Assembly (NCBI RefSeq): GCF_029338575.1
Contig: NZ_CP119992.1
Span: 2,604,001-2,668,000, forward strand
Direction: 5' to 3'
DNA length: 64,000 bases
DNA from: Halomarina halobia
Lineage (GTDB): Archaea > Halobacteriota > Halobacteria > Halobacteriales > Haloarculaceae
The position numbers were made by a program, and so were the translations under genes. This document shows positions 24,876-33,736 of the stretch, in pieces; within the stretch, counting starts at the first letter, position 1, and the number at the start of each line of letters is the position of its first letter. Below the pieces are notes generated by a model. It was not told the origin of the DNA, made no database searches, and was given only the letters and a program-made list of their open reading frames with translations.

Positions 24876-25942
24876 GCCGGGCGGCGACCGCGGTCGCGCG
24901 CCAGGAGGCGCGCGACCTGCTCCGGACGCTCGTCACCACGCCCTCCGTGAGCGGCAACGAGCGCGCCTGCGCCGACCACCTCGTCGCCTTCTTCGAGCGC
25001 CACGACCGCGAGGCGTGGACCGACGAGGTCGGCAACGTCCGCGCGCCAGCGGACGACAGCGCGCTCCTCACGTCGCACGTCGACACGGTCCCCGGCGAGA
25101 TCCCCGTCGAGATCGCCCCGGGGGAGGAGAGCGGCGAACCCTCCCTCTGGGGTCGCGGGAGCGTGGACGCGAAGGGGCCGCTCGCGGCGATGGCGGTCGC
25201 GGCGGTCCGCGAGGGCGTCAGCTTCGTCGGCGTCGTGGAGGAGGAGCGCGAGTCGGCGGGCGCTCGCCACCTCATCGAGTCGGGCCGCGAGGAGCCGGAC
25301 GCGGTGGTGAACGGCGAACCCTCCGGCTGGAACGGTATCACGCTCGGCTACCGCGGCCTGCTCTCGGGGACGTACGTCGCCACGAGCGAGTCGGGGCACT
25401 CCTCGCGCCCGGAGAACAACGCCATCCAGGACGCCTTCGGCTGGTGGGGGCGCGTCACCGACGCCTTCGCCGAGGACGAGTGGACGCCCGTCTTCGAGCG
25501 CGTCACGCCCAAGCCCGTCGGCGTCGAGGGGGGCGTCAGCGACGACGGACTCTCCGTGGAGGCGACGATGGAGGTGCAGTTCCGCGTCCCGCCCGCGTAC
25601 TCCGTGGAGGAGGTGCGCGAGCGCGCCGACGGCGAGTTGAACGGCGGCACCGTCCGCTGGCACGACTTCGTCCCGCCGGTGATGATGAGCCACCGGACGG
25701 AGGTCGCCCGCGCCTTCCGGGTCGCGATCCGCGAACACGGTGGCGACCCCCGCCTCCTGCGAAAGACCGGCACGAGCGACATGAACCTCTTCGCGCGGGT
25801 GTGGGACTGCCCGATGGTCACCTACGGCCCCGGGAACTCCGATCTCGACCACGCGCCGAACGAGCACCTCCCGCTCGCGGAGTTCGACCGCTCCGTCGAG
25901 GTGCTCGCTGCCGTGGCGGCGACGCTCCGGGGTGGGTCGTGA
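24872..25942 (+). CDS. argE: [LysW]-ornithine hydrolase (M20 family)
   Basis: From the ATG overlapping argD this is a 356-residue M20 metallopeptidase. Metal ligands and catalytic residues are visible in LLTSHVDTVPGEIPVE (His, Asp), WGRGSVDAKGPLAAM (bridging Asp), VGVVEEERESAGARH (catalytic Glu pair) and MVTYGPGNSDLDHAPNEHLP (C-terminal His). It releases ornithine from LysW, regenerating the carrier; orthologues are called ArgE or LysK. It overlaps argF by one base (TGATG). Confidence 0.94.
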   Translation: MSRAATAVARQEARDLLRTLVTTPSVSGNERACADHLVAFFERHDREAWTDEVGNVRAPADDSALLTSHVDTVPGEIPVEIAPGEESGEPSLWGRGSVDAKGPLAAMAVAAVREGVSFVGVVEEERESAGARHLIESGREEPDAVVNGEPSGWNGITLGYRGLLSGTYVATSESGHSSRPENNAIQDAFGWWGRVTDAFAEDEWTPVFERVTPKPVGVEGGVSDDGLSVEATMEVQFRVPPAYSVEEVRERADGELNGGTVRWHDFVPPVMMSHRTEVARAFRVAIREHGGDPRLLRKTGTSDMNLFARVWDCPMVTYGPGNSDLDHAPNEHLPLAEFDRSVEVLAAVAATLRGGS

Positions 25943-26841
25943 TGGTCCGGCACTTCCTCGACGTGGGCGACCTGACCGCGGAGGAACTGCTGGCCGTCCT
26001 CGACCGCGCGACGACGACGAAGGCGGCCCTCGCCGACGGCACGAGCGAGCGGCCGCTCGCCGACCGCACCCTCGCGATGGTGTTCGAGAAGCCGAGCACG
26101 CGCACCCGCGTCTCCTTCGAGACGGGGATGACGCAGCTCGGCGGCCACGCGATGTTCCTCGGGCCGGAGGACATCCAGTTGGGACACGGGGAACCCCTCA
26201 AGGACACCGCGCGAGTGCTCTCGCGGTACGTCGACGTCGTCATGGCGCGGCTGTTCGACCACGCCGACCTGGAGGAGCTCGCCGCTCACGCGACGGTTCC
26301 CGTCGTCAACGGGCTCACGGACGACGCCCACCCCTGCCAGACGCTCGCCGATCTCCTCACGATCCGGGAGGCGTTCGGCGGCTTCGACGTCGACGTGACC
26401 TGGATCGGCGACGGGAACAACGTCGCCCAGTCGTTCGTCCTCGGCTGTGCGATGACGGGGGTCGACCTCACCGTCGTCACGCCGCCGGGGTACGCGATCG
26501 ACGACGACGTGCTCGACCGGGCGGCCGAACTGGGAGCGACGCCGACGCTCGCGGACGACCCCGCGGACGCCGCACGGGACGCAGACGTCGTCTACACGGA
26601 CGTCTGGGTGAGCATGGGTCAGGAGGACCAGCGCGCGGAGAAGCTGGCGGCCTTCGAGGGGTTCCAGGTGAACGAGGAGCTGCTCGCCGGGACCGACGCG
26701 CGGGTGATGCACTGCCTGCCCGCCCACCGCGGCGAGGAGATCACGGACGCGGTCCTCGAGAGCGACCGCGCGCTCGTGTGGGACCAGGCGGAGAACCGCA
26801 TGCACGCCCAGAAGGCGCTGCTGGTGACGCTGCTGGAGTGA
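25942..26841 (+). CDS. argF: Ornithine carbamoyltransferase
   Basis: The 299-residue enzyme makes citrulline from ornithine and carbamoyl phosphate. It carries the carbamoyl-phosphate loop FEKPSTRTRVSFE (about residues 49-61), ARLFDHADLEELA, the HPCQ motif in DDAHPCQTLADLLT (about 124-137) and the ornithine-binding HCLPAHRGEEIT near the C-terminus. Its presence at the end of the LysW cluster shows that this operon serves arginine. Together with argG and argH the pathway from glutamate to arginine is complete in this window. Confidence 0.96.
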   Translation: MVRHFLDVGDLTAEELLAVLDRATTTKAALADGTSERPLADRTLAMVFEKPSTRTRVSFETGMTQLGGHAMFLGPEDIQLGHGEPLKDTARVLSRYVDVVMARLFDHADLEELAAHATVPVVNGLTDDAHPCQTLADLLTIREAFGGFDVDVTWIGDGNNVAQSFVLGCAMTGVDLTVVTPPGYAIDDDVLDRAAELGATPTLADDPADAARDADVVYTDVWVSMGQEDQRAEKLAAFEGFQVNEELLAGTDARVMHCLPAHRGEEITDAVLESDRALVWDQAENRMHAQKALLVTLLE

Positions 26842-26859
26842 GCCAGTGACCTGGGCGGA

Positions 26860-27210
26860 CTGTCGACGCCGCGGGCGGTGTTCGCAGCGTCTGGCGTTGA
26901 GAACCGCGAGCGAGGCCGACGGCCGAGCGAGCGGACGCGCCGAATCCCCGAGCGCAGCGAGGGGATGAGACGCGGTTTTAGTCCAGGTTTTGCCAGGGAG
27001 CGAGCGCAGCGAGCGACCGCGGCAAAACGTGGGCGGACAGGCGACGCCGCGGGCTGCTCGCGGGGCGTGGCGTCGCGCAACCGCAGACACCCCGCGACGG
27101 GAGTCAGCGCACGGGGACTCTGGTTCCGTTTTCTGGTATAAAGGTACGGACGGGTCGAACGGCCCGAGCGACTCGACTGCCACCGCTGACACCAGCGTGG
27201 CACCCGCGAG
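26860..27210. repeat. Family-1 element, copy C, downstream of argF
   Basis: In plus orientation the copy has the hairpin module (GTCCAGGTTTTGCCAGGGAG to GCGGCAAAACGTGGGCGG, about 26981-27033). The core block follows: GGCGTGGCGTCGCGCAACCG near 27063 and GGTATAAAGGTACGGACGG near 27136. CCGCTGACACCAGCGTGGCA (about 27183-27202) closes it. The order and sequence match copies A, B and E. No coding gene is seen. Confidence 0.75.
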
Positions 27211-27221
27211 TGGCGCGGGAC

Positions 27222-27362
27222 TCGAAGAGTCCCGCGGACAACGCGACCGGCCTCCCCGCCGTCCTCGACGCCCTCCGCGAGCGGGGGTTCGACGGGAGCG
27301 AGGTGCGCGCCGTCGCGTGCGACAACTGGCGGCGGGTCCTCCACGAGACGTGGGATGCCTAG
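27222..27362 (+). pseudogene. 3' remnant of a renal-dipeptidase-like (M19) gene
   Basis: An open frame ending at TAG 27360-27362 reads DNATGLPAVLDALRERGFDG then SEVRAVACDNWRRVLHETWDA. This matches the C-terminal helix and N-x-x-R-V segment of membrane (M19) dipeptidases, in which LPALLEALRERGF and GxNWLRVL are typical. No start codon or upstream domain is present; the sequence before it is copy C of the family-1 element, so the gene appears to have been cut by deletion or element insertion. Assignment rests on about 40 residues. Confidence 0.6.
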
Positions 27363-27495
27363 CGCGACGGGAACGCGGGAACGGAAACGTCCCGTCGAGC
27401 GCCGGGTTCGCACTTCGGGCGTACGTCGAGGAGCGCGGGCGCACATCCGAGGCATCATTACGCGAGAGCGTCTATCGTCCGTCGGTGACCAACGC

Positions 27496-27732
27496 GTGAG
27501 TAACGTGACTATCGCGGCCGGAGAGTGGACGGCGGACGAGGTGTTGGAGGCCCTCTCGGCGGGAAAGCGGGTCGTCGTCGAGACGGAGTTCCTGGGGGAG
27601 GTCCACGAGGTGACCCTCAGGTGGGACGGCGAGACGTACTACTGCGACACGCCGACGCGGTTGCACAAGCACGCCACGGCCGAGGAGATGCGCGGCTGTC
27701 TCCGGAAGATGGGATATGCGGCCGAGGCGTGA
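27496..27732 (+). CDS. Small conserved hypothetical protein, 78 residues
   Basis: A GTG at 27496 (VSNVTIAAGEWTADEVLEAL) is preferred; a second GTG lies 9 nt further in. The product is a compact alpha/beta protein with LSAGKRVVVETEFLGEVHEV, a WDGETYYCDTPTRLHKHATA segment with Cys and two His, and a final helix MRGCLRKMGYA. A metal site is possible, but no family is recognised. It is followed after 64 nt by an HTH regulator gene on the same strand. Confidence 0.7.
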   Translation: MSNVTIAAGEWTADEVLEALSAGKRVVVETEFLGEVHEVTLRWDGETYYCDTPTRLHKHATAEEMRGCLRKMGYAAEA

Positions 27733-27796
27733 GTCCGCCTCTACGGGCGCGTCGGGATACGGCGGGATTTATCCGGCGTTCGACCCTAGTGGTCGC

Positions 27797-28195
27797 ATGG
27801 ACGCCGAGCCGAGTCCGGACCGCTTTCGCGAGTTGATGCTCGACGAGGAACCCCAGTTCGCCGACGTCCTCTCGTGCGTCTTCGGGATCCAGCGCCACGA
27901 GAGCAACACCTACCTCGCCCTCCTCGACAACCCCGGCAGCACCGTCGCGGAACTCGCGGAGGTCGTCGACCGCGACCGCTCTAACGTCAACCGCTCGCTC
28001 TCGACGCTCCGCGAGAAGGGCCTCGCCGAGCGCCAGCGCCGCCTGCTCGACGGCGGCGGCCACGTCTACCAGTACACCGCCACGCCGCTCCCGGAGGCGA
28101 AGGAACTGCTCCACGAGACCCTAGACGAGTGGGCGGCGTACGTCCACGACCGCATCGACGAGTACGGCGACGGCACCGGTGCGACGGGGGAGTAG
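27797..28195 (+). CDS. TrmB/MarR-like winged-helix regulator
   Basis: The ATG at 27797 gives 132 residues. FADVLSCVFGIQRHESNTYL then GSTVAELAEVVDRDRSNVNR form the HTH with its recognition helix. SLSTLREKGLAERQRRLLDG and the wing GGGHVYQYTA follow. This layout is common in haloarchaeal TrmB-type single-domain regulators. A C-terminal helix likely dimerises. It has no sensor domain; its target is unknown and may be itself or the small gene upstream. Confidence 0.82.
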   Translation: MDAEPSPDRFRELMLDEEPQFADVLSCVFGIQRHESNTYLALLDNPGSTVAELAEVVDRDRSNVNRSLSTLREKGLAERQRRLLDGGGHVYQYTATPLPEAKELLHETLDEWAAYVHDRIDEYGDGTGATGE

Positions 28196-28201
28196 TTCGG
28201 C

Positions 28202-29194
28202 TCAGCGCCGCGCGCCGAACCCGAGCAGGCCGGGGTAGTCGACGATGAGTCCGTCGACGCCCGCGGCGGCGAGTTCCTGGGCCTGGTACCAGGTGCCGAG
28301 CGTGTAGACGTTCACCTCGCGGCCCTCCTCGTGGGCGACGGCGAGCAGGTCCACGCCCTCCCACGGTCCCTCCGTGTAGTAGGGGTCGGCGAAAAAGGGC
28401 GTGTCGCGGATCATGTTGTACGGCGGGTGGACCGCCTCGGCGTCGTAGCGCCGGGCGACCTCGAGGCCGTCCTCGATGGAGTTCCACAGGAGCGGCGCGA
28501 CCGGGATCTCGGGGGCCGCCTCGCGGACCGTGGACAGGGCCGCCTCGTAGAACGACGAGACGAGGATCTCGTTGTCGTACTCGGCGACGATATCGATCAC
28601 GCGCTCGGTGAACGGCCGCCAGATTTCCTCCTGCTGTGCCAGTTCGTCCTCGTCGAGTTTCTCGGCGAAGCGCACGTCGAACGAACCGGGGTTCTTGAAC
28701 TCGACGTTCACGGCGACGCCGGTCGGGATGGCGTCCATCACGTCCGTCAGGAGCGGCACCGTCTCCCCGCTCCCGAGGACCTCGGCGTCGAGCACCTCCT
28801 CGGTGGGCGTCTCCCAGACGACGCCGTCGGCGTCGGTGAGGCCGCGCTCGCCGCCGTCCCGCTCGCTGAGGCGGTCGTCGTGGAAGACGACGACGTCGTC
28901 GTCCCCCGTCGGGACGACGTCGATCTCGATCATGTCCGCGCCCCGCCGCGCCGCCGCCGGGCCGCGTCCACCGCGGGCGGCGAGTTCGACCGCGCCGACC
29001 GTGTTCTCGGGGTACTGTCCGGCGAACCCGCGGTGGGCGATGACGGCCGGTTCCTCGTCGGATCGGGTCGACGATTTCGTCTCCCGGTCGCGCTCCTCCT
29101 CGTCCGCGGTCGCAGTGCCGACGCCGAGCGCCGCGCCCGCCGCCGTCGCTCCCGCACCCTTCACGAACGTCCGTCGATCGAGACCGTCTCTCAT
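28202..29194 (-). CDS. Tat-exported glycerophosphodiester phosphodiesterase
   Basis: The 330-residue protein begins with a twin-arginine signal LDRRTFVKGAGATAAGAALG followed by a Ser/Glu-rich stretch. The GDPD barrel then shows VIAHRGFAGQYPENTVGAVE (about residues 51-70), MIEIDVVPTGDDDVVVFHDD (metal ligands and catalytic His) and NVEFKNPG. It hydrolyses glycerophosphodiesters outside the membrane to glycerol-3-phosphate and an alcohol. An insertion GRGPAAARRGA lies just before the metal-binding strand. The gene converges on the HTH regulator with 6 nt between their ends. Confidence 0.93.
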   Translation of the reverse strand: MRDGLDRRTFVKGAGATAAGAALGVGTATADEEERDRETKSSTRSDEEPAVIAHRGFAGQYPENTVGAVELAARGGRGPAAARRGADMIEIDVVPTGDDDVVVFHDDRLSERDGGERGLTDADGVVWETPTEEVLDAEVLGSGETVPLLTDVMDAIPTGVAVNVEFKNPGSFDVRFAEKLDEDELAQQEEIWRPFTERVIDIVAEYDNEILVSSFYEAALSTVREAAPEIPVAPLLWNSIEDGLEVARRYDAEAVHPPYNMIRDTPFFADPYYTEGPWEGVDLLAVAHEEGREVNVYTLGTWYQAQELAAAGVDGLIVDYPGLLGFGARR

Positions 29195-29220
29195 TGCGAG
29201 TGGAGGCGGTCGGTCGGCGG

Positions 29221-29240
29221 TATTATACGTTTATATTTTT
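29221..29240 (-). promoter_or_regulatory. Probable promoter (TATA box) of the glycerophosphodiesterase gene
   Basis: The minus strand reads AAATATAAACGTATAATA, 27 to 46 nt before the ATG at 29194. It is an AT-rich island in GC-rich surroundings at the distance expected for TBP/TFB binding. thrC, divergent, starts 127 nt away. Confidence 0.5.
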
Positions 29241-29366
29241 ACTATTGTTTGATTGATTTTACTCCTGTGGCTGGTGTTGCGTCAGTAGGTCACAGCGTGC
29301 CTCGGGACACCGGCAGAACACGTGCGGACCGCCACACGTTTGCCTCCCTGCGCCGACCTCCCGGCA

Positions 29367-30617
29367 ATGGCTCAGCTGGAACTCTCGACGCGCGTCCCGG
29401 AGGCGGCCGACGACGGCGTCTGGCTCGCCTGCATCGAGTGCGGCGCGACGCTCGCCCCCTTCGCGGCGGTCGTCTACACCTGCCCCGAGTGCGACGGACT
29501 GCTCGAGGTGCGCTACGACCGCTACCCCACCTTCGAGGAGTTCAGCGGCCGCGGCGTCTGGCGCTACGCCGCCGCCCTCCCCTTCGAGGCGGGGGTCTCG
29601 CTCCCCGAGGGCGACACCCCGCTGCACGAGGTCCCCCGCCTGCGCGAGGACGTGGGCGTTCGAACCCTCCGGGTGAAGCACGAGGGGATGAACCCGACCG
29701 GGAGCTTCAAGGACCGCGGGATGACCGTCGGCGTGCGGGTCGCCCGGGAGCTGGGCGTCGAGCGCCTCGCCTGCGCCTCGACGGGCAACACGAGCGCCGC
29801 GCTCGCCGCCTACGGCGCGCGCGCCGGGATGGAGACGCTCGTGCTACTCCCGGCGGGGAAGGTCGCGGCCGGAAAGATCGCGCAGGCGAGCCTCCACGGC
29901 GCGCGCATCCTGGAGGTGGACGGCAACTTCGACGACTGCCTCGAGGTCGTTCAGGCGCTCGCTGAGCGCGGGGAGGCCTACCTGCTCAACTCGCTCAACC
30001 CCTTCCGCCTCGAGGGCCAGAAGACCATCTTCTTCGAACTCCTGGAGGGGTTCCACGCCGACGAGGGGCGCTACCCCGATCGGATCGTCCTCCCGGCCGG
30101 GAACGCCGGTAACACGGCGGCGCTCTACAAGGCGCTGCGCGAACTCGTCCGCGCGGGATCGCTCACCGACGACGACGTGCCGAAGATCACCGCCGTGCAG
30201 GCCGAGGGCTCCGCCCCGCTGGTCGAGGCGATCGAGGAGGGACGCGAGGCGGTCGAGCGCTGGGACGACGTCCAGACGCGCGCGACGGCCATCCGCATCG
30301 GTTACCCCGTCAACGCGCCGAAGGCCCTGCCCGGCATCCGCGCCACGGGCGGCACCGCCGTCGCCGTGACCGACGGGGCGATCACCGACGCCCAGCGCGA
30401 CCTCGCCCGCGAGGGGGTGGGCGTCGAACCCGCCTCCGCCGCGAGCGTCGCCGGCCTCCGGAAGCTCCGCGAGTCGGGCGTCGTCGACGCGGACGAGGAC
30501 GTGGTCTGTCTCACGACGGGCCACCTGCTGAAGGACCCCGACGCCGCCGCGGCCGCCGGGACGGAACCCGAGCCGGTGCCCAACGACGCGGACGCGGTGC
30601 TCGACCACCTCGGCTGA
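29367..30617 (+). CDS. thrC: Threonine synthase
   Basis: The 416-residue protein starts at the ATG at 29367 (MAQLELSTRVPEAADDG). It has an N-terminal zinc-ribbon-like LACIECGATL...VYTCPECDGL, common in archaeal threonine synthases. The PLP lysine is in MNPTGSFKDRGMTVGVR (about residue 117), the phosphate-binding region is LACASTGNTSAALAAYGARA, and LPAGNAGNTAALYKAL follows. It converts O-phosphohomoserine to threonine. It is monocistronic here, divergent from the glycerophosphodiesterase gene. Confidence 0.94.
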   Translation: MAQLELSTRVPEAADDGVWLACIECGATLAPFAAVVYTCPECDGLLEVRYDRYPTFEEFSGRGVWRYAAALPFEAGVSLPEGDTPLHEVPRLREDVGVRTLRVKHEGMNPTGSFKDRGMTVGVRVARELGVERLACASTGNTSAALAAYGARAGMETLVLLPAGKVAAGKIAQASLHGARILEVDGNFDDCLEVVQALAERGEAYLLNSLNPFRLEGQKTIFFELLEGFHADEGRYPDRIVLPAGNAGNTAALYKALRELVRAGSLTDDDVPKITAVQAEGSAPLVEAIEEGREAVERWDDVQTRATAIRIGYPVNAPKALPGIRATGGTAVAVTDGAITDAQRDLAREGVGVEPASAASVAGLRKLRESGVVDADEDVVCLTTGHLLKDPDAAAAAGTEPEPVPNDADAVLDHLG

Positions 30618-30744
30618 CGCCGGGGAGCGCCGTTCGACCGTACCGACCGACCGCGCCGTTCGGCGGCGACTGATCCTCGGGATCGAGCGTTTCCCGACGA
30701 CCGCCGGTAGTCACATCCCCGTCGAACGAGTAGTTACGACCGTG

Positions 30745-30966
30745 ATGGAGGAGACCGCCCGCATGGAACTCGAACCGGACGCATGGCACGAGGCCGACGA
30801 CGGCTACTACCTCGACTGCCCGGAGTGTGGATCGCCCGCGCACCTCATGGACATCGTCGAGTTCGGACGCTGTCGCGGGTACCTGGAGGACGAGGGCCGC
30901 GAGGACACCGACCGCGAACCGACCTGCACCGCGACGCTGCAGCTGGAACTGGCGTGGACGTCGTGA
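30745..30966 (+). CDS. Small zinc-finger protein of the CPxCG type
   Basis: The 73-residue product (from the ATG at 30745; a GTG 3 nt earlier is possible) has CPECG at about residues 25-29, a single Cys in FGRCRGYL and another in EPTCTATLQLEL. Together these could form one zinc site. Haloarchaea encode many such small CPxCG proteins, several with regulatory roles, but this one cannot be matched to a characterised member. It lies 33 nt before a structured inverted-repeat element. Confidence 0.75.
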   Translation: MEETARMELEPDAWHEADDGYYLDCPECGSPAHLMDIVEFGRCRGYLEDEGREDTDREPTCTATLQLELAWTS

Positions 30967-30998
30967 CCGGGACGAGGTGAGGTGTGACGAAATGAACT

Positions 30999-31333
30999 CC
31001 CTGGCGGACTGAAAGGGCGAGCGCTCTCGGGGAAGGCGGGCGAAGTAAGCACGCGAACGAGCGGAGCGAGAGAGCGCGCAGCGAGCCCCCCGACCCGAGA
31101 GCGCGAGGGCTTTCGAGGTCACGGTTCCGACTCGACAGTAGCCGAGAACACCTCGAAAGCCCTCGCGCTCTGAACTCGTGCGAACCACGCTGCGCGTGGT
31201 TCGAAAGGCGCGCAGCGCCTTTCGTCATCACGAGAGAGCTTCGCTCTCTCGAACGACTTCACTCCCTCCGGTCGCTCCAGTGCTTGCGGGTTCGGACTTC
31301 GTTCAGAGCGCTCGCCCTTTCAGTCCGCCAGGG
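30999..31333. repeat. 335-bp family-2 element with perfect 29-bp terminal inverted repeats and nested hairpins
   Basis: The ends 30999-31027 and 31305-31333 are exact reverse complements (left end begins CCCTGGCGGACTGAAAGGGC). Inside, AGAGCGCGAGGGCTTTCGAG near 31100 pairs with its complement near 31151-31172. Three compact hairpins follow: CGAACCACG/CGTGGTTCG, CGAAAGGCG/CGCCTTTCG and CGAGAGAGC/GCTCTCTCG. Nearly the whole element can fold on itself. No transposase or clear target duplication is seen. It fills the gap between the zinc-finger gene and serA. Confidence 0.88.
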
Positions 31334-31351
31334 GTAGAAATGTCCTCTGCC

Positions 31352-32941
31352 CTATTTCGCGTGGTTGTTGAGCGCGAGGTACTGCGCCCGCATGATGCGC
31401 TCGTCCTCCTCGAGTCGGTCGATGACCTCGTCGGGCACCTCGCTGTCGAGCGAGTAGACGGTGAGCGCCTCGCCGCCGATGGTCTCGCGGCCGTTGAACA
31501 TCCCTGCGATGTTGATGTCGTTCTCGCCGAGGACGGTCCCGATGAGGCCGATGACGCCCGGCTTGTCGTAGTTGCGCGCGACGAGCATGTGGCCGTGGGG
31601 GATGGCGTCCACGCGGTAGCCGTCGATCTGGACGATCCGCGGGTCGTCGCCCGCGAAGAGCGTCCCGCAGACCCGGATGTCGTCCTCGCCGTCGGTGACG
31701 ATGACGCTCACCCGCGACTGGAACACGTCCGACTGGCTGGTCTTCGACTCCGTCACGTCGATGCCGCGCTCCTCGGCGACGCGCGGGGCGTTCACGGTGT
31801 TGACGCGCAGTTCGAGCGGGCGGAAGACGCCCTTGAGCGCGCTCGCGGTGACGATCTCGACCTCCTCCTCGGCGATGGTGCCCGCGTACTCCACCTCGAC
31901 GGCGTTGACCCGCCCCTCGAACAGCTGGACGGCGATGCGTCCGGCCGTCTCCGCGAGTTCGATGTACGGCCGGACCCGGGGGAAGGCGCGCTTGTCCACC
32001 GACGGGGCGTTGAGCGCGTTCAACACCGGCTCGTCGTTCAGCGCGGCGATCACCTGGTCCGCGATGCTGGTGGCGACGTTCTCCTGGGCGGCCTCCGTGC
32101 TCGCGCCGAGGTGGGGCGTGAGGATCACGTCGTCGACGTCGAGCAGGGGGCTGTCCTCGGAGAGCGGTTCGGCCGCGAACACGTCGAGGGCGGCCCCGGC
32201 GATCACGCCCTCCTCGACGGCCGCGGCGAGCGCGTCCTCGTCGACGATCCCGCCCCGGGCGCAGTTGATGACGTATCCCCCGCCGAGCCGACGCAGTTCC
32301 TCCTCGCCGATGAGGTTCGCCGTCTCCGGCGTGAGGGGCGTGTGGACGGTGAGGAAGTCGGCGCGGTCGAGCACCTCCTCCAGGTCCGCGAGTTCCGCGC
32401 CCAGTTGGTCGGCGCGCTCCGCGCTGATGTACGGATCGTAGGCGACGAGGTCCATCCCGAGGGCGCTCAGCCGCCGCGCGACCTCCTGGCCGACGCGTCC
32501 GAGGCCGACGATGCCGAGGGTCTTGTCGTTCACCTCGGTGCCGAGGTACTCGCCCTTGGCCCACTCGCCCGTTCTGAGGCGGGCGTGGGCCTGCGGGATC
32601 GACCGGGCGACGGCGAACGCCATGGCGACGGTGTGCTCCGCGGCGGCGCGGACGTTCCCCTCGGGGGCGTTGGCGACGATGACGCCGTGGTCGGTGGCGG
32701 CGTCGATGTCGATGTTGTCCACGCCGATGCCGGCCCGCCCGACGATGACGAGCTCACCGGCGGCGGCGAGGACGTCCTCGGTCACCTCGGTTCCCGACCG
32801 GACGATGAGCCCGGCGGCGTCGCGCACTTCCTCTCGCAGTTCCGCACCCTCGACGTCGTAGGCCGTGACGACCTCGTAGCCCGCCTCGCGGAGCCGTTCC
32901 AACCCCGCGTCGGCGATGGGGTCCGTCACCAGTATCTTCAT
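31352..32941 (-). CDS. serA: D-3-phosphoglycerate dehydrogenase
   Basis: The 529-residue protein begins MKILVTDPIADAGLERLREA and carries the NAD-binding LGIVGLGRVGQEVARRLSAL (about 142-161). HTPLTPETANLIG, NCARGGIVDEDALAAAV and LTPHLGASTEAAQENVA (catalytic Glu/His) follow. The long form is shown by the intervening domain and the C-terminal ACT domain (RVSVIVTDG... KPGVIGLIGTVLGENDINIA), which senses serine in the family. It starts the phosphoserine pathway and is divergent from serB across 104 bp. Confidence 0.95.
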   Translation of the reverse strand: MKILVTDPIADAGLERLREAGYEVVTAYDVEGAELREEVRDAAGLIVRSGTEVTEDVLAAAGELVIVGRAGIGVDNIDIDAATDHGVIVANAPEGNVRAAAEHTVAMAFAVARSIPQAHARLRTGEWAKGEYLGTEVNDKTLGIVGLGRVGQEVARRLSALGMDLVAYDPYISAERADQLGAELADLEEVLDRADFLTVHTPLTPETANLIGEEELRRLGGGYVINCARGGIVDEDALAAAVEEGVIAGAALDVFAAEPLSEDSPLLDVDDVILTPHLGASTEAAQENVATSIADQVIAALNDEPVLNALNAPSVDKRAFPRVRPYIELAETAGRIAVQLFEGRVNAVEVEYAGTIAEEEVEIVTASALKGVFRPLELRVNTVNAPRVAEERGIDVTESKTSQSDVFQSRVSVIVTDGEDDIRVCGTLFAGDDPRIVQIDGYRVDAIPHGHMLVARNYDKPGVIGLIGTVLGENDINIAGMFNGRETIGGEALTVYSLDSEVPDEVIDRLEEDERIMRAQYLALNNHAK

Positions 32942-33045
32942 GTCTGCCCCTGATGGTCGGTGGGGATAACCCTTTGCGACCGCGGCTATCCTTGCAGGCG
33001 TCCGGTTTCGGCGGGTTTCAAGCCCCCCGGGACCCACCGCTCGAC

Positions 33046-33681
33046 ATGGACCTCGTCGCGTTCGACTTCGACGGGACGCTCTCGGACTCGGAGATGACGG
33101 TACTGCTCGGCCGCGAGCGGGGGGTGGCCGCGGAGATGGCGGCCATCACCGAGCGGGCGATGAACGACGAGATCGACTACGCGACGAGCCTGCGCGAGCG
33201 CGCCGCGCTCCTGGACGGCCTGCCCGAGGCGGCCGCCGAGCGCGCCTACGGCGACGTCGCGCTCCGCCCGGGCGCGGCGGACGTGATTCGGACGCTCCGC
33301 GAGTCGGGCGTCCACGTCGCTATTCTCACCGGGGGGTTCGAGCGGGGCGTCCGGGCCGCCCTCGACGCCGGGGGCGTGGACGTGGACTCGGTCGTCGCCA
33401 ATCGCCTCCCGATCGTCGACGGCGAACTGACCGGCGACGTGGAGGGGCCGCTCGTCGAGGGGACGAAGGACGACGCGCTCGCCGGTCTCGCGGCGGATCT
33501 CGGGATCGACCTCGCGGACGCGGCGGCGGTCGGCGACGGCGCGAACGACCTCCCGATGCTCGAGGTCGCCGGCCTCGCAGTGGGTTTCGCCCCCAAGCCG
33601 GCCGTCGCGCCCGTCTGCGACGTCGTCGTCGAGTCGATGGCCGAACTCGCGGACGTCCTCTCGACGCGGCGGGTCGTCTAG
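33046..33681 (+). CDS. serB: Phosphoserine phosphatase (HAD family)
   Basis: The ATG at 33046 gives 211 residues starting MDLVAFDFDGTLSDSEMTVL, with the nucleophile in DFDGT. Motif II is VAILTGGFERGV, motif III the Lys in EGTKDDALAGLA, and motif IV VGDGANDLPMLEVAG. This is the standard SerB arrangement, hydrolysing phosphoserine to serine. Earlier in-frame starts would run into the serA promoter region. The divergent serA/serB pair suggests joint control from the shared 104-bp gap. Confidence 0.92.
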   Translation: MDLVAFDFDGTLSDSEMTVLLGRERGVAAEMAAITERAMNDEIDYATSLRERAALLDGLPEAAAERAYGDVALRPGAADVIRTLRESGVHVAILTGGFERGVRAALDAGGVDVDSVVANRLPIVDGELTGDVEGPLVEGTKDDALAGLAADLGIDLADAAAVGDGANDLPMLEVAGLAVGFAPKPAVAPVCDVVVESMAELADVLSTRRVV

Positions 33682-33736
33682 CGCGATGAGCGTCTGACGA
33701 AGGTTTATCATACGAGGTGACATCCGTGGGCGTGCG

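Noticed and set aside
30999..31333. Terminal inverted repeat element considered as an insertion sequence with target duplication
   Set aside because: No transposase frame and no adjacent direct repeat; GAAATG occurs on both sides but not next to the ends, so a duplication is not claimed.
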